Positions 1-4,410 of a DNA stretch of 7,104 nt are shown one piece after another. The position numbers and the translations under genes were made by a program. The notes under the pieces are model-generated. The model ran no database searches. It was not told the origin of the DNA and was given only the letters and a program-made list of their open reading frames with translations. Origin of the DNA: a bacterium (lineage in GTDB: Bacteria; Acidobacteriota; Blastocatellia; Pyrinomonadales; Pyrinomonadaceae); NCBI GenBank assembly GCA_029945985.1, contig JAQSDP010000078.1:1-7104 (forward strand), given 5' to 3'. Position 1 is the first letter of the stretch; each line of letters begins with the position of its first letter.

Positions 1-1701
1 CTGCCGGATGACCTCATTCACATCCCACAATTCGAGCCGTGCGTTGGGCAGACGGGCGAATCTTGAAAACTCATCCACCATCGACTTCAGACTCTGAACC
101 TCGCGCAGAATTGTTTCCGTCCCGTCGTTCACTATCCGAGCATTCGCATCCGCAAAACCTCCGACCACTACCGGTTGGGCCGCGAATCGCTTAGCAATAC
201 GTTCCGCCGAAAGCTGGATGGGGGTTAGGGGATTCTTGATCTCATGCGCCATCCGCCGAGCGACTTCCTGCCACGCCGACGCCCGCTGTGCCGAGATCAA
301 TTCCGACAGATCTTCCATCACTAACACAACCCCTCGGTCTTGCGGCAGAGCGGTTACCGTGATCGCCACCGGCATCGGCTCCGCACCATTAGCCAGCAGC
401 TTGATCTGGTCAGACGAATGCCCGATGCGTTTCGCCCTGGCGATAAGCCGCTCAACCGTTTCCCTATCTCCTTCGCCGATCAGTGTCGTCAAATCAGAAC
501 CGGTATAATCGGCCGGCTCGAATCGCAAGATGCCTTTTGCGGATGGATTGATCGTCGTGATCTTCCCCTCCTCGTCCAGCGAGATCACACCCGTCGGCAG
601 CGAGAGCAGGATCGTTTCAATATAACGACGCCGCTCGGTTAACTCGGTTTGGTTCGCTTCCAGTTTCGCGGCCATCTGGTTGAATGAGAAAACCAGTAGA
701 GCCAGTTCATCCTCGGCCGGAACTTCGACCCGGCTTGCGACATCGCCGTGCGCAATTCTCTCTGCTCCTTCGGCAAGAGCCTTGATCGGAACCGTCAAGC
801 CACGAGCGATATAAAATGCTGTCCACGACGATGCGAAGATGAGAAGAAACGTCAGCACTCCGAGCGTAAGAAAACCGATCTGCCTGACCGTAAACTGTTC
901 GCCCTTCAGCCGATCGAGTTCTATCAGAGCATCGTTGAAAAGTTGATTTACGCTCTCCCGCTGTCGAAAATCGACGCCGAGTGCGATTCGTTTTCCACCT
1001 GGCATATCGGCGACTGCTATGTCTATGCCGGAACCGTCGCTAAGCACCTCAGCAGACACATCCCCTGACCTCAATGCCTCAAACTCAGACGGCATCTCGC
1101 CGGAAAGGTCACTGCCTCCGCTAACGATCGTGGTGCCGCCTCGGTCAAGTATCTCGGCGAAAGCCAATCCGCCGGCGGCGACTATAGAATCAAGTTCTGC
1201 CTTGTCCACAGGCCGTGAGCCGAGCGTCATCGCCAATATCTTCGCCGTACTCTGAAGCCGTTCAAATTGATCGGCGTTCGAACGATCTTGGATCTTCTCT
1301 GCCTCGCGGACGACGTTCTCGGGTATCTGCGTGAACCATCGGTCCAGCGCTCGATTCATAAAGAGATAGGAGAAAACGCCCATCGCAATGATCGGCAAAA
1401 TGCTTACGATCGTGAAATAGAAAAAGAGCCGCGACTTGATCTTCGACCCGAGGGCGAGAGCCCGCCGTTCGCGGGCGAGCTTGACGACACTGCGAAGAAA
1501 GATGAACCCGAAAATTACAAAGGCCGCCACGTTAAGCGACGAGAGTCCATAAAGTATCAGGGTGTCGCTCGCAGTTTCGATTTGAAAACTCTTCCAGACA
1601 TTCGACGACTGAAACAATACAAGCAGCAGCCCCAGCCCGAGAACTAGTGCTCCGAGAGCAGCGATCACGATCCTATTTTGCTTGCGAGCGGGCGATGCCA
1701 T
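1..1701 (-). CDS. NtrY-like membrane sensor histidine kinase, C-terminus cut by window edge
   Basis: Reading the minus strand from ATG 1701 gives 567 codons without a stop, running off the left edge. Hydrophobic segments near residues 11-30, 52-72, 92-114 and 275-298 look like four membrane helices. The stretch 115-270 between the last two is probably the extracytoplasmic sensor. A HAMP linker follows (about 299-352, with VPIKALAEGAERIAHGD), then a PAS domain (about 358-465) and the dimerisation/phosphoacceptor helix RRMAHEIKNPLTPI, with His486 as the predicted phosphorylated residue. Helices, HAMP, PAS and an HEIKNPLTPIQLSAER-type H-box in this order are typical of the NtrY family, which phosphorylates NtrC/NtrX-type regulators. 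The HATPase domain is expected beyond the edge. An in-frame TAA 15 bases upstream rules out an earlier start, and no clear Shine-Dalgarno is visible. The stimulus is unknown, and a role in nitrogen control is not shown here. Confidence 0.93.
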   Translation of the reverse strand, partial: MASPARKQNRIVIAALGALVLGLGLLLVLFQSSNVWKSFQIETASDTLILYGLSSLNVAAFVIFGFIFLRSVVKLARERRALALGSKIKSRLFFYFTIVSILPIIAMGVFSYLFMNRALDRWFTQIPENVVREAEKIQDRSNADQFERLQSTAKILAMTLGSRPVDKAELDSIVAAGGLAFAEILDRGGTTIVSGGSDLSGEMPSEFEALRSGDVSAEVLSDGSGIDIAVADMPGGKRIALGVDFRQRESVNQLFNDALIELDRLKGEQFTVRQIGFLTLGVLTFLLIFASSWTAFYIARGLTVPIKALAEGAERIAHGDVASRVEVPAEDELALLVFSFNQMAAKLEANQTELTERRRYIETILLSLPTGVISLDEEGKITTINPSAKGILRFEPADYTGSDLTTLIGEGDRETVERLIARAKRIGHSSDQIKLLANGAEPMPVAITVTALPQDRGVVLVMEDLSELISAQRASAWQEVARRMAHEIKNPLTPIQLSAERIAKRFAAQPVVVGGFADANARIVNDGTETILREVQSLKSMVDEFSRFARLPNARLELWDVNEVIRQ

Positions 1702-1727
1702 TCGACTGCAAGTTTAACACGCGCAGG

Positions 1728-1740
1728 CGGCAGATTGCCG
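1728..1740. promoter_or_regulatory. Small inverted repeat in divergent kinase/protease gap
   Basis: CGGCA-GAT-TGCCG is a perfect 5-base inverted repeat with a 3-base spacer, in the middle of the 73-base gap between two divergent genes. Position and symmetry would fit an operator acting on one or both promoters, or a short leader hairpin. I see no convincing -35/-10 pair beside it. A 5-base arm can arise by chance, so this is only a candidate. Confidence 0.2.
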
Positions 1741-1774
1741 TTCGTTCATGGCTCGGCTAAACTCCCCGTAAAAC

Positions 1775-2677
1775 ATGAAAGGCACAGATATTCTCTTCGG
1801 CTCAGACGGCTATCCCCGATCAGGATGGCGGTTTGCTATCTTCCTGGCGTTGTTCATCATTCTCGGGGCGCTCTTTGGTGCCGTCGCCGTGCTCCTCGCG
1901 ACACTTATTCTCGGAACGGCGGAACCTGGAAGTGCTTTTTTCCTTACTCTCAATGGAATTGTTTCGACAGCTATCGCGCTATTTGTGGGTTGGCTTTGCG
2001 GAAGGTATCTCGAGAAACTTCCATTCGAAGCTCTGGGGGCTTCGTTCAAGAATCGGTGGCTGTTGAATCTTCTGCTCGGCCTGGTCGGTGGTGCTTTAAC
2101 ATTCGCGGTCGGCGCGGGGGTCGGAGTCCTATTCGGCGGCCTTTCGTTCTCGCTTAATTCAGACGCTTCGGCGAACTCGATCGCCTCAACTCTGCTGATC
2201 TCATTCCTCGTTTTCGCCGCCGCAGCGGCTTTTGAAGAAGCACTTTTCCGCGGATATATCCTTCAAACCTTCGTTCGCTCAGGCCTCGCTTGGCCGGCGA
2301 TCATAATTACGTCGCTCGCATTCGGCGCAGTTCATCTCGGCAATCCCAACGCGAACTGGTTCTCATCGCTGAACACCGCTCTCGCCGGCATCTGGTTCGG
2401 CGTAGCGTATCTAAAAGCCCGCGATCTCTGGTTCCCGACCGGCCTTCACCTCGCGTGGAACTGGACCCAAGGCTCCATCTTCGGCGTCGAAGTTAGCGGA
2501 TTAACAGATATCGTAAAGCAGCCGGTCCTGCGAGAAACCGACATCGGCCCGGTATGGCTTACGGGCGGCAATTATGGAATCGAAGGCGGAATCGCGACTA
2601 CAGTTGCTCTCGTAGTCTCCATGATCGCGATCTTGGTAATTCCATTCGGAAGCGCTGAGGCGGAGAAAGCGTCCTGA
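1775..2677 (+). CDS. CPBP family intramembrane metalloprotease (CAAX/Rce1-like)
   Basis: The 300-residue product is strongly hydrophobic, with several predicted membrane helices (about 18-47, 54-76, 96-122, 137-153, 172-188, 199-213 and 272-291). It carries the three CPBP (Abi) signatures in order. EEALFRG gives Glu154, Glu155 and Arg159 of the EExxxR motif, FGAVH gives Phe183 and His187, and HLAWN gives His225 and Asn229. In Rce1 and related proteins these residues build the intramembrane glutamate-dependent active site, so all expected catalytic residues are present. Bacterial members variously process peptides, mature bacteriocins or act in immunity. No peptide precursor or ABC transporter gene sits nearby, so the substrate cannot be inferred. 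An in-frame TAA just upstream (1769-1771) excludes the nearby ATG at 1748. The Shine-Dalgarno is weak. The gene is divergent from the kinase and convergent with nadC, so it is probably monocistronic. Confidence 0.93.
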   Translation: MKGTDILFGSDGYPRSGWRFAIFLALFIILGALFGAVAVLLATLILGTAEPGSAFFLTLNGIVSTAIALFVGWLCGRYLEKLPFEALGASFKNRWLLNLLLGLVGGALTFAVGAGVGVLFGGLSFSLNSDASANSIASTLLISFLVFAAAAAFEEALFRGYILQTFVRSGLAWPAIIITSLAFGAVHLGNPNANWFSSLNTALAGIWFGVAYLKARDLWFPTGLHLAWNWTQGSIFGVEVSGLTDIVKQPVLRETDIGPVWLTGGNYGIEGGIATTVALVVSMIAILVIPFGSAEAEKAS

Positions 2678-2684
2678 TTCGGCT

Positions 2685-2748
2685 TTGTTTCGTGCTTTTC
2701 GTGTATTTCGTGGACAAACTCTTTCTAACCTCGAAACACACGAAACAA
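2685..2748. repeat. Inverted TTTCGTG repeat array between CPBP and nadC genes
   Basis: On the plus strand TTTCGTG occurs three times with an exact 9-base period (2688-2694, 2697-2703, 2706-2712). On the minus strand the same motif occurs at 2745-2739, with a decayed second unit (TTTCGAG) 9 bases on at 2736-2730. The outer 10-base arms TTGTTTCGTG (2685-2694) and CACGAAACAA (2739-2748) are perfectly complementary, with 44 bases between them. No U-tract follows either arm, so it is not a canonical terminator, although a long hairpin between convergent genes could still slow polymerase or protect 3' ends. It may be one copy of a dispersed intergenic repeat family. Confidence 0.6.
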
Positions 2749-2780
2749 GAAAAAGAGGAGAACGAAAACTCGGACAAACT
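2712..2780 (+). repeat. 9-base direct repeat GGACAAACT, two copies
   Basis: GGACAAACT occurs at 2712-2720 and again at 2772-2780, exactly 60 bases apart start to start. The first copy begins at the end of the third TTTCGTG unit. The second overlaps the nadC stop codon. The copies bracket the minus-strand half of the inverted array, as expected if that segment were duplicated or inserted. No transposase or longer terminal repeat is present, so the origin is uncertain. Confidence 0.35.
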
Positions 2781-3654
2781 ACATCGTCTGGATCTTAAAT
2801 GAGATATCAACCGCCCGGGCGGAGTGCGTCAATCGTCCTACCGAGATCAGATCAACCCCAGCTTCGGCGTAGGATCGAACTCGGTCGAGGTCCATTCCGC
2901 CGGAGGCTTCGATGAGCACGGCGGGATTCAGCCCGCGCGACATTTCGACCAGCTTGGCGGCTTCGTCGGGAGTTTGGTTGTCGAGCATTACGATGTCAGC
3001 TCCGGCCTCGATCGCCTCGCGTAACTGCGCCCAATTCGTTATCTCAACTTCGATCTTATGAAGATGTCCGACCGTATTCTTCGCCGCTTGAACTGCTTCG
3101 GCGACCCCGCCTGCAAGCGCGATGTGGTTGTCCTTGATCAGCACACCGTCATCCAGGCCCATCCGATGATTCTTTCCGCCCCCGATCGTAACGGCGTACT
3201 TCTCAAGCAGCCTTAAGCCGGGAGTAGTCTTTCTCGTATCCACGATCGCGGCCCCGGTTCCTTCGACCGCTTTCACATAAGCCCTCGTCAGCGTGGCCAC
3301 GCCGGACATCCGCTGCATCAGATTCAATGCGACCCGCTCGCCCGTCAGCAGGACATCCGCATATCCCTTCAGCACGCCGAACACCGTACCTGATGGAACT
3401 TCGTCGCCGTCCGAATACTGCGTCTCGATCTCACCGACCTCCGCGTCAAGATGCACGAACACAGCCTCAGCAACCTCAAACCCGCAGATCACCAGGTCTT
3501 CCTTAGCCAAAAAACGGCCCATCCCGCGAACGTCCGGCGGCACGGTCGAAGACGTCGTAATATCCCCGCGCCCAATGTCCTCGGCCAAAAAATGGCCGAT
3601 CGCCGAAAGAACCTCACCATTGTCGAGCCAGTTCATAAGAGCTAAGATTACCAT
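2779..3654 (-). CDS. nadC: Nicotinate-nucleotide pyrophosphorylase (quinolinate phosphoribosyltransferase)
   Basis: NadC converts quinolinate and PRPP to nicotinate mononucleotide, pyrophosphate and CO2, the third step of de novo NAD synthesis in the cytoplasm. The 291 residues match the usual family length. An N-terminal alpha/beta region carries EDIGRGDITT (25-34). The barrel follows, with ERVALNLMQRMSG (106-118), RKTTPG (141-146), GGGKNHRMGL (158-167), LIKDNH (172-177), KIEVEI (200-205), MLDN (223-226), IEASGG (248-253) and ISVGRLTHS (270-278). By family knowledge Arg141, Lys142, His163, Arg164 and Lys174 bind the substrate phosphates and carboxylates, with an acidic pair from the IEVEI and MLDN strands. 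All are intact. Two starts are possible, ATG 3654 and ATG 3636 (giving MNWLD); neither has a good Shine-Dalgarno, and homologues often begin near the second. nadA and nadB are not in the window, so the gene stands alone here. Confidence 0.97.
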   Translation of the reverse strand: MVILALMNWLDNGEVLSAIGHFLAEDIGRGDITTSSTVPPDVRGMGRFLAKEDLVICGFEVAEAVFVHLDAEVGEIETQYSDGDEVPSGTVFGVLKGYADVLLTGERVALNLMQRMSGVATLTRAYVKAVEGTGAAIVDTRKTTPGLRLLEKYAVTIGGGKNHRMGLDDGVLIKDNHIALAGGVAEAVQAAKNTVGHLHKIEVEITNWAQLREAIEAGADIVMLDNQTPDEAAKLVEMSRGLNPAVLIEASGGMDLDRVRSYAEAGVDLISVGRLTHSARAVDISFKIQTM

Positions 3655-3736
3655 CCAAATCGAGAAATCCTCGCTGGATTCGCTCGCGCGATCTATTTTG
3701 TATTTCTTTGTGCTTCAAGGCCGCTATCGAGGTGTT

Positions 3737-3765
3737 TTGACTTAATATGCCTCTCGCAGTACTCT
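3737..3765 (+). promoter_or_regulatory. Candidate sigma70-type promoter for the lipoprotein gene
   Basis: TTGACT (3737-3742) matches five of six bases of the -35 consensus. At a 17-base spacing lies TACTCT (3760-3765), a poor -10. Transcription would then begin near 3772, giving a leader of about 40 bases that includes the AAGGAG at 3797. This start would exclude initiation at the upstream ATG 3747. The weak -10 keeps confidence modest; an alternative -10-like TTAATAT lies at 3742-3748. Confidence 0.3.
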
Positions 3766-3796
3766 CACCGTGTCCAACAGCTTTGATATCCAGTCC

Positions 3797-3802
3797 AAGG
3801 AG
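3797..3802 (+). promoter_or_regulatory. Shine-Dalgarno AAGGAG that decides the lipoprotein start
   Basis: AAGGAG lies 10 bases before GTG 3813 and is the clearest ribosome binding site in the window. The ATG at 3803 that directly follows it is out of frame with the lipoprotein. The in-frame ATG at 3747 has no such site. Translation from GTG also places a lysine-containing n-region directly before the hydrophobic signal core, which supports this choice. Confidence 0.65.
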
Positions 3803-3812
3803 ATGTTCCCAA

Positions 3813-4247
3813 GTGAAAAATAAATTTCAGTTCGCGTTTGCAATAGCGGCTATTTTCGCCGTGGGGCTTGCCTGCAACATGAGCACAGCCAACATGAGCA
3901 GTTTCAAGGTGGGCAAGGATGAAGGGGTGAAGCAAGAATCATCCAGTTTCAAAACGGGCGAAACGATCCATGGAATTGCGACAATCTCCAATGCTCCTGG
4001 GAAGACGACCGTCAAATTTAATCTGGCCGCGGAAGATGTAGCTGGAATGACAAAGGGTGAACGGGTACCAGGCGCACTTGTCGAAGTTGTTGTACCTGAC
4101 GGCGGCGGAACAGCCACATATGAGGTTACGATCCCCGGCGGTGCTCCTTCAGGGAAATATATGCTAAGCGCAGATATGCACAACGAAGCCGGCGAAAAGA
4201 AAGACGGCAAAACCGTGGCGATCACAATCGCAGGCTCAAAAGCTTGA
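3813..4247 (+). CDS. Small predicted lipoprotein with Ig-like beta-sandwich domain, function unknown
   Basis: From GTG 3813 the product is 144 residues. A short basic n-region (MKNK) and a hydrophobic core (about 5-20) end at Cys21 in VGLAC, a slightly irregular lipobox, so export and lipid attachment are likely. A Ser/Thr/Asn-rich linker follows, containing SSFKVGK and SSFKTGE about 16 residues apart. The body (about 45-144) has alternating short strands and glycine turns, including TIHGIATISNAPGKTTVKF, PGALVEVVVP, TATYEVTIPGGAPSGKYMLS and KTVAITIAG. This looks like a single Ig or fibronectin-like sandwich of about 100 residues. I do not recognise a named family; similar small lipoproteins seem familiar from Acidobacteriota, but that is recollection. 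An upstream in-frame ATG at 3747 would give 166 residues, but it buries the signal peptide behind a Cys/Pro-rich tail and lacks a Shine-Dalgarno. A hairpin terminator lies about 115 bases downstream. Confidence 0.85.
   Translation: MKNKFQFAFAIAAIFAVGLACNMSTANMSSFKVGKDEGVKQESSSFKTGETIHGIATISNAPGKTTVKFNLAAEDVAGMTKGERVPGALVEVVVPDGGGTATYEVTIPGGAPSGKYMLSADMHNEAGEKKDGKTVAITIAGSKA
3875..3900 (+). repeat. 11-base direct repeat in the lipoprotein linker
   Basis: CAACATGAGCA occurs at 3875-3885 and 3890-3900, offset by 15 bases and so in frame. It encodes the doubled Asn-Met-Ser in NMSTANMSS immediately after the lipidated cysteine. It looks like a short in-frame slippage duplication that lengthens the linker. 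Confidence 0.6.
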
Positions 4248-4260
4248 GAGCGGCAACGAC

Positions 4261-4291
4261 GCTATCCGCATAGCGGGCTATAAGAGGATAG
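4261..4291 (+). other. Candidate RNA hairpins in the lipoprotein 3' untranslated region
   Basis: CTATCC (4262-4267) can pair with GGATAG (4286-4291), enclosing TAGC-GG-GCTA (4271-4280). Alternatively GCTAT (4261-4265) pairs with ATAGC (4270-4274) across CCGC. TAGCGG (4271-4276) is also complementary to CCGCTA in the descending arm of the terminator downstream. These mutually exclusive pairings could make a structured mRNA 3' end. The rest of 4248-4360 shows no reading frame or RNA gene that I can identify. Confidence 0.3.
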
Positions 4292-4360
4292 TTAATGCAC
4301 GGCGGATTCTGGCAAAGGCGGAAGGCCGGTAGCCGTTCGTTCTCCCGAGAAGCAATGAAT

Positions 4361-4399
4361 ATAGCGGATCCCCTCAATAAGAGATGATCCGCTATTTTT
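4361..4399 (+). terminator. Rho-independent terminator after the lipoprotein gene
   Basis: ATAGCGGATC (4361-4370) and GATCCGCTAT (4386-4395) form a perfect 10-base stem. Inside, CTC (4373-4375) and GAG (4381-4383) can extend the stem above a small internal loop, leaving AATAA at the tip. A run of five T (4395-4399) follows directly on the plus strand, as in an intrinsic terminator for the lipoprotein transcript. In the opposite direction the hairpin lies just beyond the valS stop codon, but the following bases (ATTCATT) are only weakly U-rich, so its use by valS is less certain. Confidence 0.8.
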
Positions 4400-4410
4400 G
4401 CGTTTGCATT

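Noticed and set aside
1267..1647. Plus-strand open frame of 126 codons opposite the kinase
   Set aside because: It lies wholly antisense to a well-supported kinase with a continuous 567-codon frame and recognisable domains. Its translation is charged low-complexity sequence with no motif.
1714..1749. Eleven-residue open frame (MNERQSAACAC) directly upstream of and in frame with the kinase, a possible leader peptide
   Set aside because: It lacks a well-spaced Shine-Dalgarno (GGGGAG is 11 bases away), and short frames like this occur by chance. There is no attenuator-like hairpin and U-tract after it.
2685..2748. Bidirectional rho-independent terminator for the CPBP and nadC genes
   Set aside because: The 10-base stem has a 44-base loop, and no run of T follows either arm in either direction. 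A repeat element is the better description.
3696..3715. T-rich TTTGTA...TTTGTG stretch upstream of nadC, possibly a second copy of the TTTCGTG repeat
   Set aside because: The two units are 10 rather than 9 bases apart and lack the CG core. The similarity is too weak to call it the same repeat.
3827..4225. Minus-strand open frame of 132 codons opposite the lipoprotein gene
   Set aside because: The plus frame has a Shine-Dalgarno, signal peptide, lipobox and terminator. The antisense frame has none of these and mirrors the plus-strand codons.
4248..4360. Possible tRNA or known riboswitch in the gap after the lipoprotein gene
   Set aside because: I could not find a cloverleaf with acceptor, anticodon and T-arm elements, nor the conserved core of a riboswitch class I know. 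The position after a stop codon also argues against a riboswitch for this gene.
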